Source: JBCCGI01 sp039029355
GTDB lineage: Bacteria > Planctomycetota > UBA1135 > GCA-002686595
Direction of reading: 5' to 3'
Assembly (NCBI GenBank): GCA_039029355.1
Contig: JBCCGI010000014.1
Coordinates: 62,001 to 126,000 of the forward strand
DNA: 64,000 nucleotides
This document shows, in pieces, positions 25,782 through 33,703 of the stretch. A program made the translations under genes and the position numbers. The stretch's first letter is position 1; the number at the start of each line of letters is the position of its first letter. The notes below the pieces were generated by a model that ran no database searches, was not told where the DNA came from, and worked only from the letters and a program-made list of their open reading frames with translations.

Positions 25782-28034
25782 ATGGATCCCGGCAGTCGTT
25801 TGGGGCAAGGCAGGAGACGAAGGCTGGCTCGCTACGCGGATTGGTTTGTCAGGCACCGCTCAGCGGTCCTGATCTTTGCGGTCCTGACGACCGTGGCGGC
25901 GCTCGTGGGGCTCGCCCGGCTGGAGTTCGACGACCTGCCGCGGGGCGTGATTCGCTCCGACGACGGGGCGTTTCAGCTTCTGGAGCGACTTCAGGCGGAC
26001 TTCGGATCCGACGACAACGACCACGTCCTGGTACTCGAGGCCGACGACTGGTTCACGCCCGAGCTGGTGCCCGTACTGCGCGAGGCCGAGGCCCGCGCCT
26101 GGAAGCTGCCCGGCGTCGAGCGCGTGAACGGCGTCGCCGGGGTCGTCGAGCTCGGCGCAGGCTTCCTGCCGCGCGCGCTGCTTCCCGGCGACGGCGCCGA
26201 TGCCGAGCAGCTGCGCGCCGCGCGCGAGCGTGCCTTGGAGCACCCGCTGGTCGGCGGGTCGCTGCTGTCGCCCGATGGACGAACGACGCTGGTCGTCGTG
26301 CGGCTCGCCGGAGGTGACCTGACGATCGAGGACCTCGAGCCTTCGACGATCGCGCTCCGCGAGCTGGCCCGCGAGCTCGAGCGACACCCGGGCGTACGCG
26401 CGCGCGTCACCGGCGTTCCGGCCTTCCGCGTCGAGATCTTCAACACCATCCGACGCGAGCAGATCCTGTTCATGGCGCTCGGCGCGGTGGTGTGCCTGGG
26501 CGTGGCCTTCGTGCTGCTGCGCAGCGTGCGCGCGTGCCTCGTAGTGCTCGTGCCGCCGGCCATCGGCTCGGTCTGGGTGCTCGGCGGGCTCGGGCTGACG
26601 GGGCAGCGCCTCGACCTGCTTGGCATCGTGCTGCCGGTGCTCTTCATCCTGATCGCGTTCACCGATACCGTGCACCTGGTGATCGACGTGCGCCGCGAGC
26701 TGGCGCGTGGTCAAGGTCCGCTGGACGCCGCGCACCACGCGATCCGCACGCTGGGGATGCCGTGCTTCCTGACGTCGATCACCACGGCGGTCGGCTTCGG
26801 CTCGCTGACGTTGGGCGGCGTGCCGATGATCCGGAACTTCGGGTTCCAGGCGATGGCCGGGGTGCTGGTCATCTTCGTCGCGGTGCTCACCACGCTTCCG
26901 CTCGCGGTCACCTTTGTGCGCCTGGAGGGCCGCGATGCAGGCGCCGGGTCGGCCTGGATCGGGCGGCTGGTGGACGCGGTGACGGCCCGGCCGCGCCGTA
27001 TCGGCTTCGCCGGGGTGGCGGCGACGGTGGCGCTCGTGCTCGCCTGCTTCCGCCTGGTGCCGGAGAACCGGCTGACCGAGGCGACGCCACAGGGCAACGA
27101 GACGTACCAGGCGCTTCGGCACTGCGAGGAGGCCTTCGGCGGGCTGCTGCCGCTCTACGTGCTGGTCGAGTGGGAGCGCGAGCTGCAGCTGGCCAGCCCC
27201 GTGGTGCTGGCCGCGACCGAGGAAGCGCAGGCTCTGCTGGGGCGCGAGGAGCTGCTGTCGCGCCCGCTCTCCGCGCTCTCGCTGATCGAGCTTCTGCCCG
27301 GCTCGCAGACCGCGGGCGCGGAGCTGCTCGGCGGCCTCCCGTCTACGTTGGTGCAGCGCTTCGTGCGCGAGGACTCTCGCCGCGCCGTGGTCGTCGCGCG
27401 CGTGCCCGATCTCGGGACCCCCGAGCTGCAGCCGCTGATCGAGCGTATCGAGGCCGGGCTGGCGGACATCGAGGAACGCTCCCCCGGGGTCGAGCTCAGC
27501 CTGACCGGAACGGACGTGGTCGCGCGGCGCAACGTCAACCGCATGATCTCGGACCTCGCGCGCGGGCTGGCGGTCGCCGCGCTGGTGATCTTCGGCGTGA
27601 TCGCGCTCGAGTTCCGCTCGCTGCGGCTCGGCCTGCTGAGCCTGCTGCCGAACGTGTTCCCGCTGGCCGTCGTGGGCGGCCTGCTGGTCGCGACGGGGCG
27701 CCCGCTGCAGATGGTCAGCGCGGTGCTCTTCACCGTGCTGCTGGGGATCGCGGTCGACGACACGATCCACCTGCTTTCGCGCTACCGCCGCGAGGTCGCC
27801 GAGGACGGTGACGTGCGCGCCGCGCTGCGGCGCACCGGCGCCTCGGTCGGAGCCGCGATCCTCACCACCACGGTCGTGCTCGTCGCGGGGTACTCGGTCG
27901 TGTTCCTGTCGAGCGTGCCCACCAACCACCTCTTCGCGGCGCTCATCTGCGTCGGCCTTTGCGCGGCGTTCGTGGGCGACCTACTGCTGCTTCCGGCGTT
28001 GCTCGCGTGGTGGCGCCGGGATCAGACCAAGTAG
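25782..28034 (+). CDS. MMPL/RND-superfamily transporter
   Basis: A 750-residue membrane protein built as two repeats. Each has one membrane helix, a large extracytoplasmic domain and a cluster of about five helices: first helix at ~30-50, cluster ~225-400; second half from ~410 with cluster ~590-745. Conserved MMPL features include ILIAFTDTVHLVIDVRREL and ITTAVGFGSLTLGGVPMIRNFG in the first half, and the matching GIAVDDTIHLLSRYRRE and ILTTTVVLVAGYSV in the second. Such proton-driven exporters move lipids, hopanoids or hydrophobic compounds. No membrane-fusion partner is adjacent. Its 3' end overlaps the convergent HDOD gene by 13 bp. Confidence 0.88.
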   Translation: MDPGSRLGQGRRRRLARYADWFVRHRSAVLIFAVLTTVAALVGLARLEFDDLPRGVIRSDDGAFQLLERLQADFGSDDNDHVLVLEADDWFTPELVPVLREAEARAWKLPGVERVNGVAGVVELGAGFLPRALLPGDGADAEQLRAARERALEHPLVGGSLLSPDGRTTLVVVRLAGGDLTIEDLEPSTIALRELARELERHPGVRARVTGVPAFRVEIFNTIRREQILFMALGAVVCLGVAFVLLRSVRACLVVLVPPAIGSVWVLGGLGLTGQRLDLLGIVLPVLFILIAFTDTVHLVIDVRRELARGQGPLDAAHHAIRTLGMPCFLTSITTAVGFGSLTLGGVPMIRNFGFQAMAGVLVIFVAVLTTLPLAVTFVRLEGRDAGAGSAWIGRLVDAVTARPRRIGFAGVAATVALVLACFRLVPENRLTEATPQGNETYQALRHCEEAFGGLLPLYVLVEWERELQLASPVVLAATEEAQALLGREELLSRPLSALSLIELLPGSQTAGAELLGGLPSTLVQRFVREDSRRAVVVARVPDLGTPELQPLIERIEAGLADIEERSPGVELSLTGTDVVARRNVNRMISDLARGLAVAALVIFGVIALEFRSLRLGLLSLLPNVFPLAVVGGLLVATGRPLQMVSAVLFTVLLGIAVDDTIHLLSRYRREVAEDGDVRAALRRTGASVGAAILTTTVVLVAGYSVVFLSSVPTNHLFAALICVGLCAAFVGDLLLLPALLAWWRRDQTK

Positions 28035-29137
28035 GCGGCGGCGGTCTCCTGCACGCGCGCCCGGTGCAGCAGCACGCGGTCGATGTCGAGCGGCGCCAGC
28101 TCGAGCGCGTGCACGAGCGGCGACTCCAGCAGCAGGCTCGGATCCGCGCGCGGGTCCTCCGCCCAGTGCGCCATCTCGTCCGCGAGCGCCGTGACCAGCG
28201 CCAGGCGCCCGTGCTCCGCCACGTCGCCGTCGTGGTGGTGCTCGACGGCGGCGATCAACTCCTCGGGCAGCTCCCAGAGCCGCACGAGCTCGGCGGCGAC
28301 CTCGGCGTGGTAGTTGTTGACGCACAGCTCGACGACCTCGTCGTGCGCCTCCTGGTCCATCTCTGCGCGTAGGTCGCGGCAGGCCTGGAGCAGCGCCGGC
28401 CGCCCGACATCGTGCATGAGGCCCGCGAGGGCGGCGAGCGACACGTCGACGTCCGCGAGCGGCGCCAACGCGCGCGCGAAGCCCGACGCGAGGGTCGAGT
28501 GATACAGGACCCGCGTCGCGTACGCCTCGACGTCGCGACCCCGCAGTAGCCGATTCTGGAGGGTGACCGAGACCGTGATGTCCTTCACGGTCTCCAGCCC
28601 AAGCCGCATGATCGCCAGCTGGAGCGAGGTGATCCGCTGCCCCGGTGCGTACAGCACCGAGTTGGCGATCCGCAGCACGTGGGCGGTGAGCGTGGCGTCC
28701 GACTGTACGACCTCGGCGATCTCGTCCGGCATGACGTTGGGATCGGAGCACATCGCGAGCACCTGCCCCGCCGAGCGGGGCAGCAGCGGCAGGTCGAGCT
28801 CCTGTCGCTCGATGCGCTCCGCCAGCAGGCGGTGCAGCGGATGGGTCGCGACGGCGGCGACGCGGTCCCTTGCGCGCTGATGCTCTTCAGGCGTGCGAGG
28901 CACATAGGCACCGCCCGTCGGCGCTCCCGGCAGCGGTGGCTGCGGGTCGCCGGCGGGCGCGCCTTCCGGGGGAGGCGCCTCTGCACTTGCCTCCGCCGCC
29001 GACTGGCGCGGGCGCGCGATGGCGGCGGGCCGCCTCGGCGGCGCCGCGCGGCGGATCACGACGACGGCGGCGACCGTGATCCCCGCGAGGGCGAGGATCA
29101 TGACGACGAGGACGAGAGCGAGGGTCGAGGTTTCCAA
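28022..29137 (-). CDS. Membrane-anchored HDOD-domain protein
   Basis: A 371-residue protein. One N-terminal helix (residues ~5-28) is followed by a Pro/Ala-rich linker and then an HDOD domain (~115-330), with LPLLPRSAGQVLAMCSDP, LRIANSVLYAPGQ and LAIMRLGLETVKDI. The LAALAGLMHDVGRPALLQ segment keeps HD-like residues. HDOD proteins usually act as signalling or docking modules rather than phosphodiesterases. The start is TTG 29137; ATG 29101 would leave a short membrane helix, so I prefer TTG. It is divergent from recQ. Confidence 0.82.
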   Translation of the reverse strand: METSTLALVLVVMILALAGITVAAVVVIRRAAPPRRPAAIARPRQSAAEASAEAPPPEGAPAGDPQPPLPGAPTGGAYVPRTPEEHQRARDRVAAVATHPLHRLLAERIERQELDLPLLPRSAGQVLAMCSDPNVMPDEIAEVVQSDATLTAHVLRIANSVLYAPGQRITSLQLAIMRLGLETVKDITVSVTLQNRLLRGRDVEAYATRVLYHSTLASGFARALAPLADVDVSLAALAGLMHDVGRPALLQACRDLRAEMDQEAHDEVVELCVNNYHAEVAAELVRLWELPEELIAAVEHHHDGDVAEHGRLALVTALADEMAHWAEDPRADPSLLLESPLVHALELAPLDIDRVLLHRARVQETAAAYLV

Positions 29138-29214
29138 GGTCGGTTCGGGGGCGGATCTGCGGCGCTATCGTCCCCGCCGGACGGAAACCTGAGGGGCTAC
29201 GCGGGCCGGGGGCG

Positions 29215-29220
29215 TAAGCT
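29215..29220 (+). promoter_or_regulatory. TANNNT -10-like box before recQ
   Basis: TAAGCT lies 7 nt before the recQ ATG (29228), with no room for a Shine-Dalgarno leader. It is one of six such boxes in the window. Confidence 0.35.
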
Positions 29221-29227
29221 CCCACCG

Positions 29228-31006
29228 ATGGCCAGCGACCCCACCGAAACGCCCAAAACGAGTCCCCCGCGCGGGAACGGCGGCGGTGCCGAGCGCGTGC
29301 GCTCGCTCCTGCGCGAGCGCTTCGGCCACCACGATTTCCGCGGCCGCCAGGCCGAGGCGGTAGCGGCCGTCATGGAGGGCCGCGACGTGCTGCTCACCTC
29401 ACCCACGGGGTCGGGCAAGTCGCTCGTCTATCAGCTCCCGGCGGTCGCCCTCGACGGGATGGTGTTGGTGGTCAGCCCGCTGATCGCGTTGATGAAGGAC
29501 CAGGTCGACGCGCTGCGCGCCAAGGGCATCCGCGCCGCCGCCGTGAACTTCCACGTGCCCCAGGACGAGCGCAAGAAGTACTTCCGCCAGGCCCTCGCTG
29601 GAGAGCTTGACCTGCTCTACGTCACGCCCGAGCGCTTCCGCAGCGAGGCCTTCCGCGAGATCGAGGCGCGGCTGCCGATCGCGCGGCTCGCGGTGGACGA
29701 GGCGCACTGCATCAGCCAGTGGGGCCACGACTTTCGACCGGACTACTCGCGCCTCGGCGCCTACCGCCAGCGCCTCGGCGACCCGCCTACGGTCGCGATG
29801 ACCGCCACCGCAACCCCGCGCGTTGCCGACGACATCACCCGCGCGCTGCGCCTGCGCGAGCCGCTGGTCCTGCGCACGGGGATCGAGCGGCCCAACCTCT
29901 TCCTCGCCTGCACGCACGTCGACCTGGCCGATGAGAAGGTACCGCTCATCGCCGACCGGATCCGCGCCATCGGCGGGCCCGGCATCGTCTACTCGGCGCT
30001 GATCCGCGACCTCGAGGCGCTGAAGGACGAGCTGCGGCGGATCGGCATCCGCTCGCTGGTCTACCACGGCAAGCTGTCCGACCGCGAGCGGCGCTCGATG
30101 CAGGAGCGCTTCATGGGCTCGAGCGACGAGGTCGTGCTCGCGACCAACGCCTTCGGCATGGGCGTCGACAAGGCCGACATCCGCTTCGTGCTGCACGCAC
30201 AGGTGCCGCGCACGCTGGAGGCTTGGACCCAGGAGATCGGCCGCGCCGGACGCGATGGCCAGCCGTCGTGGTGCGAGCTGCTGTATTTCGAGGAGGATCT
30301 CGCCATTCAGCAGAACTTTGTTGAATGGGCCAACCCCAGCTACGAGTACCTGCTCGGCGTGTACGAGACCCTACGATCCTGGGGCGAGCGGGTGCAGACC
30401 AAGGACCTCGACGACCTGCGCGACGAGCTTCTGGTCAAGAACCGCGGCGACAACCGAATCTCGATCTGCCTGAAGTGGCTCGAGGTGCTCGGCGTGACCG
30501 AGGGGAGCTTCGACGACCACACGATGCGGGTCGCGCGTGACCTGGCGCCCGATGACCTGCCCGAGTTCCTCAAGTCGGGTGAGAAGCGCGAGGACGACCT
30601 GCGCTCCTTGCTCGGGATGCTGCGCTTCGCCCAGGAGACCGGCACCTGCCGGCGGGCGCAGCTCGCGGCGCACTTCGACCTCGACGAGACCGAGACCGAG
30701 TGCGGCGCGTGCGACAACTGCGTCGACGCCGACCGCTGGCGAGGCGAGCGCATGGCCCCGCGCGAGGTCGCCCCGCGGACGGGGCGGGCGTCCGAGCGCT
30801 CCGCGTCCGCGCCCGAGGAGGCGTTCGAGCGCGGCGACTGGGTTCGCGTCGGCCGCCACCTGGGGCAGGTCGTGAAGGTGGAGGGCAGCGGCGAGCGCGT
30901 CCGGCTGATCGTCGAGTCGGCCAGCGATCTGCGGCGCCGCAAGGTCAACCCGCGCAAGCAGAAGGTGCGCAAGGTGGAGGACGCGACGGATGGACCTGCT
31001 GGATAG
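29228..31006 (+). CDS. recQ: RecQ-family ATP-dependent DNA helicase
   Basis: A 592-residue 3'-5' DNA helicase. Walker A TSPTGSGKS has Lys64, the DEAH box is in VDEAHCISQWGHDFRPDY, and TATATPRV and IGRAGRDGQPSW are the later helicase motifs. The RecQ zinc site is formed by a Cys in TCRRAQ and three in ECGACDNC. There is no HRDC domain: the last ~65 residues instead form a basic module (GDWVRVGRHLGQVVKVEG, then a Lys/Arg-rich tail) that looks like a small beta-barrel. ATG 29228 opens the conserved region. The 3' end overlaps a 67-codon gene by 17 bp. Confidence 0.93.
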   Translation: MASDPTETPKTSPPRGNGGGAERVRSLLRERFGHHDFRGRQAEAVAAVMEGRDVLLTSPTGSGKSLVYQLPAVALDGMVLVVSPLIALMKDQVDALRAKGIRAAAVNFHVPQDERKKYFRQALAGELDLLYVTPERFRSEAFREIEARLPIARLAVDEAHCISQWGHDFRPDYSRLGAYRQRLGDPPTVAMTATATPRVADDITRALRLREPLVLRTGIERPNLFLACTHVDLADEKVPLIADRIRAIGGPGIVYSALIRDLEALKDELRRIGIRSLVYHGKLSDRERRSMQERFMGSSDEVVLATNAFGMGVDKADIRFVLHAQVPRTLEAWTQEIGRAGRDGQPSWCELLYFEEDLAIQQNFVEWANPSYEYLLGVYETLRSWGERVQTKDLDDLRDELLVKNRGDNRISICLKWLEVLGVTEGSFDDHTMRVARDLAPDDLPEFLKSGEKREDDLRSLLGMLRFAQETGTCRRAQLAAHFDLDETETECGACDNCVDADRWRGERMAPREVAPRTGRASERSASAPEEAFERGDWVRVGRHLGQVVKVEGSGERVRLIVESASDLRRRKVNPRKQKVRKVEDATDGPAG

Positions 31007-31193
31007 CATCGACGAGGAGATCTTCTTTCGTCTCCTGCTCCGCTGGCCCGGACTGTGGCTGCTGACGCTGGTGCGCCTCTTCCGCAGCAACCCGGACCCG
31101 CCGTCTACGCTCGCGTGTCTTGTCGCGAGCCTGGTCGTGTGGGCCGGCGTGATCGGCGGGGTCTGGCTCGCGCTCGGGTTCCCGGGGAGCTGA
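30990..31193 (+). CDS. Small membrane protein overlapping recQ
   Basis: A 67-residue predicted membrane protein with an acidic start (MDLLDSIDEEIFFRLL), a first hydrophobic stretch around WPGLWLLTLVRLF and a second, LACLVASLVVWAGVIGGVWLAL. GGAGG lies about nine bases before the ATG, inside the recQ coding region. Overlap with recQ suggests co-expression. No family is recognised. The ribosome-binding site and clean helices support it as real. Confidence 0.6.
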   Translation: MDLLDSIDEEIFFRLLLRWPGLWLLTLVRLFRSNPDPPSTLACLVASLVVWAGVIGGVWLALGFPGS

Positions 31194-31217
31194 GCCCGCC
31201 CGTGTGAGCACGAAAGT

Positions 31218-31278
31218 GCCGCCAACCGCCGAGGGGCAAGTCATGGCGGCTTAACCCCAGCGAGCGACGGCTGGCGGC
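31218..31278. other. Non-coding segment with competing stem arms
   Basis: GCCGCCA at 31218-31224 can pair with TGGCGGC at either 31244-31250 or 31272-31278. The second pairing extends to ten positions with one mismatch. The segment lies 25 bp after the small membrane-protein gene in a 285-bp gap between converging genes. The rest of the gap shows no gene, tRNA or repeat. Confidence 0.3.
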
Positions 31279-31423
31279 CCGACTCAAAGTGAGCCGGCTC
31301 CTCTCCCCAAACGCCCCTCTCTCCCGGGCCAATTCCCCCTCGGAACGGCCCTGCGAGTGGTGCGTCAGGGGCGCGGAGACGCGACCCCATCGGTTCGTGC
31401 GAGATGCGATTTGGGGGTCGTTT

Positions 31424-31465
31424 CCCGAGTCGCTCAAAGGGGCTCAGGAATCGGGCAGGTTTTTT
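31424..31465 (+). terminator. Weak terminator candidate for the recQ unit
   Basis: CCCGA (31424-31428) pairs with TCGGG (31451-31455), with partial further pairing inside. Six T (31460-31465) follow four bases later. The stem is short, so confidence is low. Confidence 0.3.
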
Positions 31466-31478
31466 CGGGGAGCCGCGA

Positions 31479-33569
31479 TCAGCGCTCCCGCTTGAGCGGG
31501 AGGTCCACCGTTCCCCCTTGGTCGAGGAGCGCGGGCAGGTCTTTGATCAGCTCCTCGAAGTCCGGGTGGCTCACCACGAGCTGCGCGTTAACGCCAGGAA
31601 GACCGCGGAGGTCGAACTCCCCGGAGGAGTCGGACCTTGCGGTCGGGTCAAGCCCCCAGATCCCGCCGACCGGCGGCGGGGGGTGGTAGAGCACGTAGAT
31701 CAGCGCGCCCCGCACCGGGGCGCCGTCCGGGTCGACGACCACGGCCTTCAGCTTCCGCTCCGGTGGAAGGTGGATGTCTTGGAGGACGTCGCCCTCACGC
31801 CGACGCAGCACGTCCACCGACTCCGCGTGCGGGGCGTGGCGGGGGTGCCGGCTCCAGACGCTCTGCCACCCTTCCGGAACCCGGTCGAGGGCGAAGACCC
31901 CGTCCTGGCCGGTGTACGTCTCGACGCTCTCCGGATCGTGGAGGTTCTGGCCCACGACCACCCGCGCCGCCGCGACCGGGACGCCGGTCTCGTCGAGGAC
32001 CCGGCCCTCGACGGGAACGGCGCGCGTGAGCCGCACCTCCTGGAGCGCCTGGTTGGTCAGCGTGTAGCGCTCGGACACGAAGCCCGGGGACGACACGAGC
32101 ACCCTCGTGTCCATGGCGATGCTGAGGAGCTCGACCCAGCCGCCCTCACCCGCCTGGAACGAGACGCCGCGGTACGTCACCGCCGAATCCGGAAGCGGCG
32201 GGCCGTCCCGATCGAACACCTGCAGCTCGACGTGCGGCGCGTAGTCATCCAGGACCACCGTCGCGGGCCTCACATCTCCGGGCTCGACCGCCTCGATGTC
32301 GACGGGGGTTACCGCGTAGCCGTCTGCCACTACGACGATGCTGGCGCCCTCCGACGACCAGCGCACTCGGCGCCGTCCTTCAAAGCTCGTGATCACCTCG
32401 CGGTCCAGGGCGAAGATCCGCGCCTGGAGAGGGTCGCCCGCGGCGTCGACGACGTGCAGGTCGAGATCGCAGTCGAACGGGATGACCGTCAGCTGGATCT
32501 CGTGTCGAGCGTCAAGGCCGGCCTCGGCGACGGTCTCGGCGGTCGTGCCGTGCCATCGGCGGTCGGCGACGCGGACGATGAGGAGGGCCGGCTCCAGCTC
32601 TTCGAGCGCGAGCCGGAAGCTCCCGTCGGCGCCGCTCGAGATCGACTCGACGACCGGGTCGTCGACGAGGCGCAGGCCCGGGTGGATCTCGACCTCTAGG
32701 TCCACGCCGGCGACGGGCAGCGATGCTCCGAAGCGCTGGATCACCGTCCCGGAGAGGGTCGGGCCTTGGGCGACCACCGCCTCCTCGCGCAAGGGCTCCC
32801 GCGCCGCTTCGCCGCCCGGAGTCAGCTCGAGCTCGCTCGGATCCAGCTGCGGCTCCGGGCGGCGGGCGGAGTCGTCCTCCCGCTCGACCGGCGCCGCGGC
32901 CGAGAGCTCCTCCTGCTCGCGCCCGTCGCGGGTGAGCATCCACCCCGCGCCGGCAACCAACAGCACCGCAAGCCCGCCCAGCGCCGCCTTTCCCCCGAGC
33001 GCCGCGCTAAGCGCGCTTGGCGAGCGGTAGTCGACGAGGAACGGCAGCAGCGTCCACAGCGGCACGCCGTGCAGCTCTTCCTCTTTGCTTCGCTCGCGCA
33101 GGCGATCCAGCGCGCGCCGCCAGTGCGTGCGCACCGTGTCGCGCGGCACGCCGGTCTGCTCCGCGATCTCGCGGAGGCTGAGCCCTTGATAGGTGCGCAA
33201 GAGGACGGTCTCGCGATAGGGCTCCTCGAGCGAGAACACCAGCTCGACCATCGCCTGGCGCAGGGACTCGTACTCCTGAATCTCGGCCGGGCTCGCCGCC
33301 CGCGGCGGCTCGAGGTCGGGGGAGCGAAGCAGCGAGCCCTGCCTTCCCGCATCGCGCAGCCGCGCGCGCACCAGGTTGCCGACCACGCGCGTCAGCCACG
33401 CCGTGCGGTTCTTGATCTCCGTCGCGGGAGCCTTGAGCGCGGCGAGGAACGTGTCCTGCACCACGTCGTCCACCAGCGAGTCCTCGCGCAGCATCTTGCG
33501 CGCGAGCGCGCGGATCCAGTCCTCGTGCTCAAGCACGTCCTGGATGGTGATGCTGCGCCGTTCTTCCAT
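31479..33569 (-). CDS. ECF sigma factor fused to an extracytoplasmic carboxypeptidase-regulatory-like region
   Basis: One 696-residue frame. Residues ~20-72 are sigma region 2 (WIRALARKMLREDSLVDDVV), and ~105-163 are region 4 (YRETVLLRTYQGLSLREIAE, then TGVPRDTVRTHWRRAL). A membrane helix lies at ~193-212 (KAALGGLAVLLVAGAGWML). Residues 213-696 would be outside and contain repeated carboxypeptidase-regulatory-like beta units such as LSGTVIQRFG, VEGRVLDETGVPVAAARVVV and LKAVVVDPDGAPVRGALIYV. GGAGG six bases before ATG 33569 fixes the start. Sensor and sigma factor in one chain would remove the need for a separate anti-sigma protein. Release would need proteolysis or action from the membrane; this is inference. 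Confidence 0.88.
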   Translation of the reverse strand: MEERRSITIQDVLEHEDWIRALARKMLREDSLVDDVVQDTFLAALKAPATEIKNRTAWLTRVVGNLVRARLRDAGRQGSLLRSPDLEPPRAASPAEIQEYESLRQAMVELVFSLEEPYRETVLLRTYQGLSLREIAEQTGVPRDTVRTHWRRALDRLRERSKEEELHGVPLWTLLPFLVDYRSPSALSAALGGKAALGGLAVLLVAGAGWMLTRDGREQEELSAAAPVEREDDSARRPEPQLDPSELELTPGGEAAREPLREEAVVAQGPTLSGTVIQRFGASLPVAGVDLEVEIHPGLRLVDDPVVESISSGADGSFRLALEELEPALLIVRVADRRWHGTTAETVAEAGLDARHEIQLTVIPFDCDLDLHVVDAAGDPLQARIFALDREVITSFEGRRRVRWSSEGASIVVVADGYAVTPVDIEAVEPGDVRPATVVLDDYAPHVELQVFDRDGPPLPDSAVTYRGVSFQAGEGGWVELLSIAMDTRVLVSSPGFVSERYTLTNQALQEVRLTRAVPVEGRVLDETGVPVAAARVVVGQNLHDPESVETYTGQDGVFALDRVPEGWQSVWSRHPRHAPHAESVDVLRRREGDVLQDIHLPPERKLKAVVVDPDGAPVRGALIYVLYHPPPPVGGIWGLDPTARSDSSGEFDLRGLPGVNAQLVVSHPDFEELIKDLPALLDQGGTVDLPLKRER

Positions 33570-33600
33570 GACGTCCCTCCGTATCCCGAACAGCCCGGAT

Positions 33601-33629
33601 GGGGCAAGAAAGTCCGATCTTTCTGCCCC
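33601..33629. promoter_or_regulatory. 29-bp inverted repeat between divergent genes
   Basis: GGGGCAAGAAAG (33601-33612) and CTTTCTGCCCC (33619-33629) pair over 11 bp with one bulged A, around TCCGAT. It lies 31 bp before the sigma-fusion ATG and about 75 bp before the divergent exported-protein ATG, in a 134-bp gap. It is a candidate operator for both promoters, or a leader hairpin of the sigma-fusion mRNA. Confidence 0.5.
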
Positions 33630-33703
33630 GGAGGGATTTCCCGTTCCGCGTGAGCGACCGCTCCACCTCCCGTACCGCCGGGTGGACCGGGAGGTCGAAC
33701 ACC

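Noticed and set aside
31240..31420. Possible tRNA or small stable RNA gene in the gap after recQ
   Set aside because: No T-loop or anticodon-arm pattern fits on either strand and no tmRNA, RNase P or SRP RNA core motif is present; only alternative stems remain.
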